From: Rhizophagus clarus
Taxonomy: Eukaryota; Glomeromycota; Glomeromycetes; Glomerales; Glomeraceae
Assembly: GCA_015698045.1 (NCBI GenBank)
Contig: BLAL01000028.1
Location: 248,001 to 312,000 of the forward strand
DNA length: 64,000 nucleotides
Direction of reading: 5' to 3'
The position numbers and the translations under genes were made by a program. A model generated the notes under the pieces. The model was not told the origin of the DNA. It did no database searches and worked only from the letters and a program-made list of their open reading frames with translations. The first letter of the stretch is position 1, and each line of letters begins with the position of its first letter. Below, piece after piece: positions 46,096 to 59,689 of the stretch.

Positions 46096-49000
46096 TTATA
46101 AGAAAATGATATTATAAGAATACATGCAGATAATCATTATTATTATTGCAACAGGTAACGGTATTTGTGTTTTCAATATTATGCTAGTCATATTCTTATT
46201 CTTTTTATTAGAACCTTTGAGTAAAGGAAAACCTTTTCCTGATGATGAAGAATTAGGCGAACTTCCACGTGGTGTAGCAACTTTTTCTAACATTAACGGT
46301 TTGAGATCCGTACTACTACCTCTTCTGCTTTGTATTGGCATATCAAATTCTCTTGCCAAACGACCCGCTGTTTCTTCACGTAATACATTATAATGATGTC
46401 CAGATATTGGACGATGGAAAGTTATTTCTCCTTGATAATGATCCCAGCCGAAATTTGATTCATGGAATGATGGATGATCGAGTATTAATTTACTTGTCTT
46501 TCCTGCATAATCTTTTGCTCTCCAATAATGTATTGGAAATTGTTGTACTGATTTAATATCTGAAGTATAAGAATACATTGAAGCGATTAATTTTCCAGTT
46601 TGTCTTTTTAATGCTTCGATTTTAGCGGGGTCCTCATTTTCGGCACGAACCATCCATTGAGAATCTACGTCATTAAATAATTGTTCAATGTCATCTTTCC
46701 ATAATATATGTGGTTCTTCATCATCTGATAAGGTACGAATACTTTTTTGAAGTGGAGCAGGAGCATCAATTAGATATAGACCACCAACTTTAACTCCATG
46801 TTGTTGCAATAATTTGGCCATTTCCCATGCAACTAATCCACCATAAGAATATCCACATAGATAATAAGGTTGATTTTGTTGATGTAATAGAATTGCTCGT
46901 ACATATCTTTTAGCAATAACTTTAATATCATCATCAACATCATTTGGAGCTTGAATTCCATATACAGCTCGGTTAATTCCAAGATTCTTGGCAAGGAAGA
47001 CATAACTTGCAACATTACCCAATAAAGGATGTATGCAATAGAGTGGCGTATTATGTTTATTTATAACATTCTTTGGAGCTAAAGGTACTATTATTGGATC
47101 TTCTTTTCCATCATCTTCGAATGTTAAATCAGTAGTAGTGGTGGATGTAATGACTTGAGATTTTCTTGAATTCTTTTTGATGACTCGTGATTTTTGTTCT
47201 TCAACGAGTAATTTATGGACATGATTACTTAAATCTGCAATAGTATGAACGTCATATAATAATGTAGGTGCAACTTCAATACCAAAACTTTGTTTCATTG
47301 AAGCGGTTAACTGCACAGCAGCTAATGAATCAAATCCATAATCAGTTATGAGATTTGCATTAATGTTTAATTCATTCTTGGGAATTTTCGAGGCCAATTT
47401 GGAAATCATATGTACATGATTAGAAATTTTTTCTTGAATATCTTTTAATGATAAAGTAGGATTCTCGTCTTCTCCCTCATCTTCTTCCTCAGAATTGATA
47501 ACGGATAATTGTTTTAATATGTGTCCAGCTAAATCAGAAATTGTAGGTAAATCCAATAAAAGAGCAGGGGCTATTTCAGTACCAAATTCATCTTTAAGAC
47601 AGGCTGTTAATTGAACGGCGGCGAGTGAATCAAATCCATAAGTTGTAATTAAATTTGCTTTGACATCAATTTCATTAATTGATAATTTGGAGGCTAATTT
47701 GGAGACTCGATGTACGTTGATGGCAATTTTTTGTTGAATCGTTTCTAAATTCATCGAAGGTTTCTTTTTGGGTTTCTTTTCTATTATATTTCTAGTACCA
47801 ACATCATAAGTTGGATCTTGTACGATTTCTCCGACGCTAACCAAAATCTTTTTATCCATTAAGCCATTAAGTAATAAATCTTTGGCTTTTGAACGTTGAA
47901 GTTTTCCACTTGTTGTTTTTGGTAAAGTATGTTGTCTTAATAATACAATGCGTTGGCATGAAAGACCATGATTTCCTGGTACAACTCGTGCGATGCAATC
48001 ACAAATTTCTTGTAATAATTCGGGTTTAATATCTTTTAGTTGACGAAGTTCCGCGAGGACAATAAGTGAATCTGTACCATGCTCAACATCAGAATGATTT
48101 ATTGCGCAAACACATCCAGGTCGAATTGCATTATGACATTCTTGAATTGTTAATTCAATGTCCTGAGGATAATGATTCTTTCCATTTATAATGATCACAT
48201 CCTTCTGCTATAATAATAAAAAAAAAAAAAAGAAAAAAAAATGATTAATATACATAAATCAATTCAATCAAATATATAATATAATATATTACTTACACGG
48301 CCTGTAATAAATAATTCTCCATTATATAAGAATCCAAGATCACCGGTTTTTAAGAAACTACCATTATCAGTAATCCAATTACCATGATCATCATTATTCA
48401 ACTTGGCTCTAAATGTTTCTTCACTTATTTTTTCTTTACCATAATACCCTTTGCCCACACTTGGGCTTGATATCCAAACTTCACCAATAATATTTGGAGA
48501 ACAAAGATTTCTGGTTTCTTGGTCAACAATTTTAATTTCAACTTGCATCATTAAATTAGGTACACCAGTTGAAACTATATTATTTGTAGGAGTATTATCA
48601 TTATTACTATTTGTTAATGTATTATTTCGTACTTTAACACGACCATCACGAAGTGTAATAGGATCAATATCAATAACAGTAGGTATATCATGAAGATTTC
48701 TAAATCCTACAGAGTAAGCACAATGTTCAGCTAAACCATAAAGACATTTAAACATTGAAAGTTTAAATCCTGCAGGACCGAATTTTTTGGCAAAAGATTT
48801 TAAAGTTGACCAACGTACAGGTTCAGCACCATTAAAAGCACCACGTAAAGAATTAAAATTTAAATTTTTTAAAGAATTATTATCACATTTACGTGTAGCT
48901 AATTCATAAGCAAAATTTGGTGCAGCGGTGAATGTAGCTTGATAATTTGTTATCATTTGAAGCCAACTTTCGGGTTTTTGTAAGAATGTTAAAGGTGACA

Positions 49001-51332
49001 TAACAACAGATCTACAACCTCCACGAATTGTATTTAAGAAACCTCCAATTAAACCTAAATCATGAAATTGTGGTACCCAAAAAGCTATAATATCATCAGG
49101 ACCAAGTTCAATCTCAGTTTGCATCAAATCAACATTATGTAATAAATTTTTATGACTCAGCATAACACCTTTAGGATCACCGGTACTTCCAGAAGAAAAT
49201 TGTAAAACTGCAACATTATCACAATCAATTTCATCAATTAATTTTTCATCAAATAAATCACGAGAAGAAGCGATTTGTTCCCCTTCAATCCAATTTAAAT
49301 CTTCAGGCCATTCAATCTTTTTTCCGAAACCAAGATAACTTTTAGCAGCGTATAATTTTGTGTAAAGCATATAATTTTTGTCACAAAATACTAATTTTGC
49401 ACCAGTTGTTCTTGCTAAATATTTAAATCTTGCAATATCTTTATCAGCTGTAGCAAGATTTGGTGGGGCTATAGGTACAGCAATAATACCTGCCAACATA
49501 CATCCAAATAATATAGGTAAAAATTTAAGACCTGGAGCATAACAAAGTAAAATTGGATCTCCAACTTTATGACCTGCGTTATTTCTTAAATAATGAGCAA
49601 CAGCTCTTGCCTGTTTATATAATTCTGCGTACGTTATTTTTGCTTCTTCACGTACATTAACATCTACCCAAGTGAAAGCTACTTTATCAGGATATCTTTT
49701 TGCTGCCAACCTTAAGAGCATACCCCAATTAAGATTTGAAGCGGGTTTAATATCAAAACGAGATAGAACAGGTAAATGTAATGATTTTTCATTTTTTCCG
49801 GATAGATTAAAGAAACGTCGAACCAAGTCACGTGAGTAAGAGATACAATTTTCAGTTAGTTCAAAATCTAACCAGCCTCCAGTATAAAAGGTACCATTTT
49901 CTCCTTGAATATTTTCAACTTTACTATAAAAACCTCTGCTCATAGCTAAAGATGAGACTATTTTAAAAGTAAAAAAAAAAAAAATGAGTATATATGGATA
50001 TATTTTTAATCATGTAAATCATAAATAAATATATTACCATGAGGGAAGAAATCCCAACGTTGATTATAATGAATTTCTTCTAATTCACCGCCCATAGATA
50101 TTATATCTTGTTTTAATATTTCAGTAACTTGATCAGGACCAAGTTGTTTATTTCCGTAGGCATAAAATATATAAGTTGGAACACCATCATAAGCACAATA
50201 ATAAGCGGTCACATGACCAACATAACGTTTATCAGAACAATGTTTCGGTATTGTAGTCATACCAACTTTTGTTGGTAAATTTCGTACAGTCGCGATTATG
50301 GTATAAAAATCAAAGGTAATAATTTGAGAGAAAAGATGAGTTTCCTGTGGGGATGGGGTAGTAATGAATTGTTCGGTTTGACGAGGGTTTGTGGCAATTA
50401 TTATGTTATCGAAAGCTAAAGTTTGATCAAAATTATTGAGAGTGTTTTTTATGGTAACGAGGATGGGTCCTACGTTTTTTTGTTTAAGGGAACGATCAAT
50501 GGAAATTACTTTGGAATTGTAAAGTACATTGAGGTTCTTATAATGGGAGGAAATCGGAAATTTTATTGGTAAACAGTAAAAGATTAAGGTTATAATAAGG
50601 TTCAGGTTTAAAGTTAAATAAAGTTAGTATAAACTTTAAAATGATAAGTAACAAAGAAAGAAAGAAAATTATACATACTTTAGACATTTTTAACCAAAAA
50701 TCTTGGAAACCATTTTTAAAATATGAAATGGTATTTTCAGAATTTTCTATGAACTTTAAAAAATAAGAAGCGGGTATATCATCCTGGATATAACCATAAC
50801 CAGCACTAGTATAAGCCAAACTCCAAGCATCATTTAAATAAGACATATTTCTATCTTTTAAAAATTGAGTAATAGGAGCGTATAATTCACGTTCACTTAA
50901 TTGACCATGACCAGGACGAGAAATATCCAAAAAAGATTGTTTTTCTTCCAAGTAATGAGATATATTTGGAAGTAATTTCGAGTAAATTCCAATTTTATTC
51001 GTATCATTTACTAAGATATTATTATTATCAATGTCTAAAGAACGACCGGTAAATGTTTCAAGAGGACAATCGAGTTCAGTAGCGAGGGATTTAACGTTTG
51101 TGTAATTATGACCGACCATCAATGCTCCAACATCGTAACCTCGATTTTCATGAAAGAAAGTAGCAGATTTTCCTGCTATATGAGAAGAAGATTCTAATAA
51201 AGTTAAATTATTATAACCTTCTTTCTTTAAGAAATGAGCAATTGATATGCCAGCAGGGCCAGCACCTATTATTCCTATGTGAGAATTCTTTGGGATCGGT
51301 TGTGATGAATGTGATATCGATGAGTAAGACAT
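46096..51332 (-). CDS. Fatty-acid isomerase-like/FAAL/ACP/ACP/thioesterase megasynthase
   Basis: Four exons (51332-50679, 50536-50038, 49957-48297, 48207-46096) join in frame to 1641 residues. Residues 1-435 are an FAD amine-oxidase fold (GAGPAG at 23-28). Its AGYGYIQDDIPASYFLKF and FFPHVSS..YSKVENIQG stretches resemble polyenoic fatty-acid isomerases. Residues about 455-1060 are an acyl-adenylate ligase of FAAL type (FSSGSTGDPKGV near 638, GDLGF, TTSGKLQR near 1040). Two carrier domains follow, each with GFDSLAAVQL (serines near 1132 and 1232). A thioesterase comes next (GYSYGG, serine near 1392; SGHHY). The last 27 residues are a hydrophobic tail with IPLPVAIIIMIICMY. Inferred role: activate a fatty acid as acyl-AMP, load it on the carrier, alter its double bonds, release it. 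The joins are phase-consistent and cross the domain borders, so this is one gene. Confidence 0.85.
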
Positions 51333-54300
51333 TTTTTGATTTTTTTTTTGATCGAGAAAATTCTTTTTTGGTGAGAAGGAGAAAATAAGATTTTTTTACA
51401 AAAAAAAAAAAAAATAAAAATAAAGTTGATTCTTTTTGTTGGGCTATTTATATGTTTTTAAAAACCGGGTTATTTAAGTATTTTTTGTTTAAAAAAAATT
51501 TTTTTTGTGAATACAAGAAATATATTTTTGGTTTGGCAATGTTTCAATGCTTTGGTTAATTTCGCTGATTTATTTATATATATATAATACAAAAAGAGTA
51601 AGAATGATAAATTTTTTTTTTATACAGAGTATACAGAGGGAGTAATTTTTATATAATACAAAAAAATTTAATCTTTCCCTGAAAAATTAAATTTTTGTGT
51701 AAGTTTTGTAACGTTTTCCAAGACTTTTCGTTAAAAAAAAAAAAAAAAGGAGGGTTTTAAAAAAAAACTGTTCGTTATTTTTTATTTTAGAGTTATAATT
51801 TTGAATTTTCTGAAGATCAGGATGTTTGAGGTCTTTTTATAATGGTTTTACTTCTTTTTCCTTTTTATTAAAAAGTTAATGTAAAAACCGGTTCGATTAT
51901 CAAATATATTATTTTTTATTTTAAACCAAATCTATTATAATGTATTATACTAATTGATATTGTTAACATATATTGTTGTTTTACTAAAAGATGACGATTT
52001 GCAATTATATGAGAATGAGACCTTAATTTGGTTATAAAGTGAAACAAAACAATCATAGTAATAATAATGTGATATAAAAAATTTTTTATCACATCAAAAT
52101 CACTATAATTTTTATGATCGTATTATTATACTCTTATTAATCACTTTACATGAATGAGAAAAAAAATGAAAAAAATGAAGTAGAATAAATTTAAATAATA
52201 CTAATAATAATAAATAATAATTAAAATAATAACAGATTTTTAAATAAAAATAGCAAAAAAAAAAAAAAAAAAAAAAAGGGATATTTATTTTTGTTTTTTT
52301 TTTACCTTTATTCAAAATAATCACATTCTTCTTTTTTTGTTTTAACCATTATTATGTAAGCGACACTATACCAAATAATCCAAAAAATAATTAAAAATTT
52401 CAAAAAAGTATTACGTTACGTTATTCAGAGAAAAAAAGAATAATATTTAAAAGAATTTTTTTAAACAATGCTTTGCAAAATTTTTGATGTACGACCAAAG
52501 TACTTTAAGGTGTTACAGTTTTGAAAATATATAGTAATGTTTTACGTATTATATATATACATTTATAGTATACTGATATAATTATTATAAGAATTTATAT
52601 ATATTACAGTATACTGATAATAATATATGTACATGTATTTATTTAAGATAAAAACTTTATTTTGTAATCAGCCTTCTAATTTGTTACACAGCAATAATAA
52701 TAATTTAAGGCTTGCATTTTTCGACATTTTCGAAACATGAACATTGTCATGATTGCATCTCTTTTTTTTTTTAAGATTCCCCTTTAAAAGAGAAAAAAAC
52801 ATCGATCTTTTTAGACCGAGAAAAAAAAATCTAGGCCGTAAACAGGCGAACCGGAAACATCTTCATTTGTAAATAATACACATAACACCATTATAGCTTG
52901 TGGAAGAAGAAGAAAAAAAAAGAAGAATAATAAGAACTTAAAACTTTCGGGGCAATCTTCTCCTCACTCATTATCTTCTCTCGCATCATTTTTCCCCCTT
53001 ATTGATGATTGGAGATTTTAACTCCTTACTTATTTTCACCTAGTTTGATTTTATATACCAGGATATTGGATACATGACGCAGTGACAGCAACATTACGTC
53101 GTTTAACAATTTACTATATTAGTTTAATTGTTTTTATTATCCAATCGACAATTTTAATTTGTCAAACATAAATAAAACATATTGGTATACATATGTGAGG
53201 GTTAAATAGTAAACGTATTTATGGGAGCTTATTACTTATATTAGGGCTAGAATAACATATGTTAGGGTTAGATAATTATTGTTAAATATACGATGAATGC
53301 ATGTTTAGGACTTACATAATACGTATACTTTACACATATTATTACGTTAGTTTCTTTTCTTATGTATTATATAGAACCGGATAAATACTGGATAAATCGA
53401 GGTTAGGAGAAAATGGATCCATCCTTTATTTTATTAATTGATAGACAGTTCAAAAGTTGTTCCATAGAAGGCTAAAGTTATGTAACGTTTATCATGAAAT
53501 AATAAGAAACCAGAAAATCGTATATAATACAAATAGTAAAAATAATATATATTAACAACAAATCGTTTTTTTTTTAAAAAAAAATTATAATGAAATAATG
53601 AAATAATGAAATAATTGTTAATTGTTAATTGTTATTTATTAATTTTGCTGTTTACGGAAAAAAAAAAAAAATAATAATACTTTAAAATAACATGATTTTC
53701 ATTTTCTGGTTATTTGAAAATAAAAATAATTACGTTGGTGGCTGAATAAAAAACACTTCTTGACAATGTAACGGTCTTTAATGAGATCTACTCGACGTAA
53801 AATTTGTGTATTACGAAGTCTCATTAGTTAAAATGGTCAAATAACAATCTTCTCACGATTTTTAATTGTCACTATAATATTGATTTTCATTTTTATTCTT
53901 TTTACCGATCCTAATTTCTCGAATGTTTTTAATTAGTATTTTTTTTTTTTTTTTTTTTTTTTTTTGACGGAAAAAAAAAAAAACTTTACTAATCGTTATT
54001 ACTTTCGAAATTTTTTTTTTTTTTTTCATATTAGGTTTCATTTTTTATTATTTTATTATTATTTTATTTTTTACAAAAAAATTATTTGAAAAATTCGTAA
54101 AATTTGTTAACCTAACCCAAATCGTATTACAAAACTTACTTTTCGATCTGATAAACACACATGTGTTGCACACACCAACTTTGCATAACAAAAAAAAAAA
54201 AAAAAATACAATTTTTTGTCCCAAAAAAAAAATCCTTTAGTCCCAAAATCCAGAAAAATTAAATACTTTGCATAAAACATTACTCATTATACATACATAT

Positions 54301-55050
54301 ATAATTTTCATTGTGATTTTTTGTAAAAAAAAAAAAAAATAAAAAAATAAAATAAATAAAATTTTCATTGACCCATTTTACAAAACAATAGAAAAGAAAA
54401 AAAAAAACAAAAATATTTTTTTTTTTTTTTTAAGGAGAATGCTTAATATTACGTACTGTACGTTAATGTAAGGTCACGGTAAGGTTACGGTAAAGATAGG
54501 AATGGTTAGGTTGAGGTTACTGTAAAACAAGAAAATTTTCAATGAAAGAAAAAAAAGTTTAATGCCTCAATTAAAGGAACGAATTATCTTTGAAATAAAA
54601 AAATCTATTTGTACTAATTTGGTAATTTTTCAAAAGAGAAAAAAAAAAAAAACCTAAAACATAACACGCTTATAATAATATCTTTTGAAAAAGATAATCT
54701 TTATTTATTATTTTTTTTTTTTTTTTTCGTATTTAATTATTGCATACAATATTTAAAAAACAATTTATATATATTTGGTAAAGTTTGTTATACATTTTGG
54801 GAAATACGCATTTTGATGCTGCTACGGAAATCTCACGTGATCTACAAGAGCGGGAATTTTAAAAGGAGGATAAAATGAATGATGTCTTTTATTTTCTGCA
54901 ATTATTTGTGTTATACAATTGAGCATAGATTTATTTATAGATTGTTCTTTTGCATGACAATGTATTCTTTTTTTTAAGGTGTATGTTAACCTCGCTTCTT
55001 GTTAAAAAGGGGAGTTAAGTATGGTTAATATTGTATAGAATGATTATGAT
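51333..55050. other. Gene-free stretch upstream of the megasynthase
   Basis: Very AT-rich with many homopolymer runs of 12-25 bases (for example 52257, 53941, 54190). I found no supported gene, tRNA or element end. It contains the promoter of the megasynthase by position only. Confidence 0.5.
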
Positions 55051-55054
55051 TATT

Positions 55055-55140
55055 GGTCCCATCAGTTTCATCTGTCTCCAATCAGTCCCAAATCAATCCC
55101 AAATCAGTCCCATTTAGCCCCATCTAACCCCAATTCGTCA
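55055..55140. repeat. Short tandem CCCAATCAGT-type repeat
   Basis: Words of the form (C)CAATCAGTCCCAAATCA(A/G)TC repeat with variation about six times, then CCCCATCTAACCCCAATTCG. It is an isolated GC-richer patch in AT-rich DNA. Confidence 0.55.
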
Positions 55141-58100
55141 TATGTAGTGCCAGGGTCTGTCGCGTTCATTTATTATAAAAATAATAAATAACAAAATGAG
55201 ACGAATCTAAATGGATCTAACGCGAATTTATCACTATCACATACAATCGTTTATAACCACTCACAATCACTTAATATCATTCATAATAGATGCCAAAGAT
55301 CACGTAATCAAGAACATTCAATCGAATTGTATTTGTTTCATTTATTCCATTTATGCGAATAAAGTTTATCATAATATTCGCGTATAAGATGTTACAAATA
55401 ACTAAAAAGGATAAATATAAAATTCCTTAAAAGGATATTTTATAAGATTTCAATGAGATAGATAATGAATAAATGAAAGTCATACTCATTGTTTTTTAAT
55501 ATTCTTCACATTTTTACGTTAATATTTTTCTAAAATGTTCCTGAAATTAAGTATTCGGATCTATTTAATTTATTATAGTAAAAACAAATAGAATATAGTA
55601 AAAATAAATAGTAATCTCGTACATGAATAAATAAATATTATACATATATACATATTAATTCATTATGTTTGGACAATATCGTTAATTGTTCTTTTTTTAA
55701 ATCATAAAAAAAAAAAAAAAAACAAAATAACTGGAAAAAGGTTTTTTAAACCGAATCTTAAGAAGAAATTTTTATATTCAATTTTTTATATATAAATTAC
55801 ATGAATAAAGACTCAAACAGCGGCAAATTGCATCTCTTTGTATATATAAAACTTAGCCTAATTTTATTACAAGATTAAATTAGGAACATAATAAAAAAAG
55901 GTTTAACCAAATTTGTCAATGATCACACGTGGGCACTAATAAATTAATGCATGATTACGTTTCATACGTTACAACCGTTAATTCCGTTACATTGTGTCGG
56001 CGCAGTCAATAGATAAAAATTCCAAGTTTCGAATCTTTTCCTCCTATGTGGCTTTAAAATTTATGCATATGTTCATTGTCCTGTTCAAGGAGAAAAAACA
56101 ATTGTCTTCTTTCTTTATTTACCCATTTTGTATAAGCATATATTTTTTTTTTAATTAAGGTGATGTTTGATTACATACAAGGATAACAAACAAAAACTTC
56201 TAGCAATTGAGGCAAATTAAGGCAAGTAATTACTTTTCATATGTATGAATGTATTGAATAAACCGAACTCCTAACTTAATGTGAAGTACGAATAAAATAT
56301 AATTTTTTCGAATTTTTTTCGGGAGTGAACCTCCTTATTGATAGATTATTACTGATAAGAGAACAATCATCTGATAAAATATTTATTAATTATTATTATT
56401 AATATTTTATTAAAAAAAGATATCAAGTTTAAAAAAAGATATCTTATCTATCATTTAATATGTCGACATATGTGCATTTTGTTTACATGCTTTTTCGGAA
56501 TTTATGTCCAGTTACCGGCCAATTGTAGATCAGCTATCACATGCTTTACATTTTATTGGCTATTAAATAATTAATTTCATTTTCAAAATGAGAATTTTTA
56601 CAGAGTGAAACAATATAAATTATAAACAGGTTTGTTTGTCCATTGTTTCTATTATTAAGTTTTGTAAAATTCTATAATTAAAAAGACTGAAAAGGTCCAA
56701 TCATAATTAAGGAATAGGATACTCCGAAAAAAATTACGTACATGAAAAAAATATATCGACTCCTATAACGAGAACAATATTAAAAAAAAAAATTTTTAAT
56801 TGTTTTATTTGTATTTTTTTTTGTATTTTTTCTTTTTTTGAATAAAAAAATTAGGAGTAAAATAATTTAACATATTTAACGCGCTTGTACATGTGATCAT
56901 ATAAGCCAAAAAGGATTTTTACAGGTAAAAAAAAAAAAAAAAATTCATTATAGATAATTCTGGCATTACAAAAAAAAAAAAAAATTGATAGAATTATTTA
57001 CGCCAATAAAACTTGACGTCATAGTCTCAACGGATTATCGTATCATAATTAGTCTTTCTTTTTATTATCGTACCTTTTATGTATTTGTAGAAAATTTTAC
57101 TTAAAAGTGATTATAAGGTAAAATTTACCTTTATAAGCGAATTTCTTCTATCAAGAGTCTTTTTGCAAGAGTAATTAATTGATCGTGCATACAATGATTG
57201 TTTTAAGCAAAACAACAATTGTCCATTTAATTTGTGTTACATTGTGCGCTTGGTCCTATTTTGCATTTATAGCGGTAATAATCACGTGATTAATTTTGTT
57301 AAAAGAGTGTTTTTCCACTTATAGTATAATGACTTTGTAATTGATTACATTCAATCTGTTATGAGGGCTTTTCACGGCTCCATCCGTTATGAAAATGATA
57401 ATCATTCTTAGGCCGCGTTATGAAAGTTTTTATATTCATACCGCGCGTTCTGTAAAAGTATTTCCCTATGTATAATATTTCTTCCTACAATTGTTACAAT
57501 TTCTGATGGAACTTTTCATGACGCAAATAATACAAGTGGTTAATTTTCACAAATTTTACAAGTATATATATTATATAGTACTTATAATGTGTCAGGCATT
57601 AAAACGTGAGGATTTCAATGAATTATCCGCAGTATTGTTTTTAAGGTACAGTATGTGGCGACACAAATGATTTGCTAAATAATGGTATGATGCAGCACTT
57701 TTATTAAATTATGTTTCAAGAATAGATTAAATCTGCTCAATTGTCAAAGGTATAATATAATTTCTCATATTATCTGTATGATAAGATTATTATTTCTTTT
57801 CATAAGTATTATTTTATTTTATTTATTGACTCGTGGATTGAATTTTGATCAGGATCGACTAACGGTAAAATTCGATATCTAGTAAGATTAACCGGATTTA
57901 CTTTGTTAATCCAGTTTTGCATTTTTTATTATATTTTATTAATAGATATCATATATTTTACATAGTTTCATATTGTTAATTTTAAAAATATATTATTTCT
58001 ACTAAATTTTATCAAAGTTGTTATTGTTGATCAATATAATTATTTCAATTAATCGATCTATCGAAGTCTTTAGTCTTAGGCTCCTGACTTGGTCGATCAA

Positions 58101-58345
58101 GATTGTCTCGAGTCGTTTTCTAAATTTAAGGTAATATTATTGTCTTTTCAATTTTATGTATAGATGAGAAATGATGTGAATGATTATTAGAATGAAAGCT
58201 TTATTGTAATTCGCGCTACTTGGATTTTATTTGACATTGTTTCTTTCAAAGATTAATTTTTGACTCAACAAAATTGCAATGCAGTGATGCAGTAATTACG
58301 ACTTATTTTTATTTTATTTTATTTTATTTTTTTTTTCTTATTCAG
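55141..58345. other. Gene-free AT-rich stretch
   Basis: No open frame longer than chance in this composition was seen, nor clear terminal repeats. Isolated splice-like sites occur near 57870 and 58130 and may belong to the exons listed next. Confidence 0.4.
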
Positions 58346-58522
58346 ATTATGAATGTTTGACAAAAAAAGATTCTTATTTTGATTTGAACGAAGATCATCT
58401 CCAGGTAAGTTACGATGAGGAGTGTTCGAATGATGATTACTAAATTTGTTCTAACAAAATATTGCTTTTCTTTCTTTTTTTAGGAACTCGAAAAAACAAA
58501 CAGTTGTAGCCCAAATACATAA
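58346..58522 (+). CDS. Possible 3'-terminal exons of an unrecognised gene
   Basis: A 59-nt open segment (58346-58404) is bounded by TTATTCAG and by CCAG|GTAAGT. A 79-bp intron ends in a T-rich TTTTTAG, and a second segment (58484-58522) continues the frame to TAA. The peptide would read YECLTKKDSYFDLNEDHLQ, then ELEKTNSCSPNT. The splice signals are strong, but no upstream exon joins in phase, so this may instead be a spliced non-coding transcript or chance. Confidence 0.25.
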
Positions 58523-59130
58523 ACCCAATTAGGTTATGTTATTTAACCTGTTTTGGGAACGTGATCGGTTTGAGGTATGTTACTTCTAGTTTATCGATAG
58601 TCGATCTCCCTAATTCGTCTTCAATTAAAGTTTTATTTCGAATATATCACTCATTTCACTCTATTAATCTATTTTAAAAAATATTTAATTAAAAAAAAAA
58701 AGTCGTCTAGAATCATTTATAATTAGTATAATTAGTTATATTAGGGTTGAAAATAGTAATTTATGAGTTTTTTAGTGTGTCAATTTAGAATTTGTAAGAT
58801 GTTAAAGCAATATTTGTCCCAATTATAGTAAATGAATTAACTTGGGATTATAGGATAAGAATCAGATCTTGATTTTATGTAATTTGTGTCAATACTATAA
58901 ATTTGGTCTGAGATATGTTTTTTGTTTTTCGACGGTTGTTTCGGACGTGACGTACGAAGTTAATAAGAATTATATCATATCTGAGAAAACATTGATTATA
59001 TTTTATTAAATTTTCTTAATTACAGAATAGTAACACCATAAATACAATAAATATAGTATATCTAGAGCTGATATCTTCTTGGAGGTGACGGAAACAAGTA
59101 CTGTATGGGGTCAATGTATGATATACGATG

Positions 59131-59226
59131 TATTTTTCATACATACTGTACATACTACATACTTTTTTATTAAATTATAAAATTAGAAGAAACGTGAAAA
59201 CGTATGTACAGTATGTATGAAAAATA
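59131..59226. repeat. Perfect 25-bp inverted repeat (hairpin)
   Basis: The left arm begins TATTTTTCATACATACTGTA (59131-59155) and is exactly complementary to 59202-59226, with a 46-base loop. Perfect pairing of this length in otherwise drifting DNA suggests a young foldback element or a transcribed hairpin. Confidence 0.7.
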
Positions 59227-59689
59227 AATTCACGTGGCCATAAATTAACTAATAGGAAATTTTTATAAAAAAAGTCAGTTACGTACTTATGCTTTTGATT
59301 ATTTGTTTTTTTTATTAATAGAATGATATGAATAAATTACTATTTTATTATAAATTTTTTTACGTATATAACGAATTTATATTACCAACTGGTGATTATT
59401 TGAAGTAATTACCTTATTGTATTAAAAATGATTATTTGAAATAAGTACTTTTTAATTAATAGTATTATGGAAATAATGAATTAAATGATAAAAAAGCTCT
59501 TTCCGGTCGACCCTTGGTTAAAATTTTTCGTAAAGAAAAACTGCTAAATTTTATTTTTATTCTTTAACTGTCTGACATAAGGAAAAAACATGACAAACAT
59601 GACTGCCCCAGTTGTAGAAATATTAATAGATTTTGTGAGTTAGTGTTTAAACGTTATACTATGAGCTAATTTATCAGTTTTCAGAAGCT

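Noticed and set aside
46124..46393. Plus-strand frame over the end of the megasynthase
   Set aside because: Antisense of the thioesterase end and tail; the high conservation belongs to the minus strand.
54440..54530. Telomere-like GGTTAGG words
   Set aside because: Only a few irregular GGTTAGG/GGTTACGG words without a regular array.
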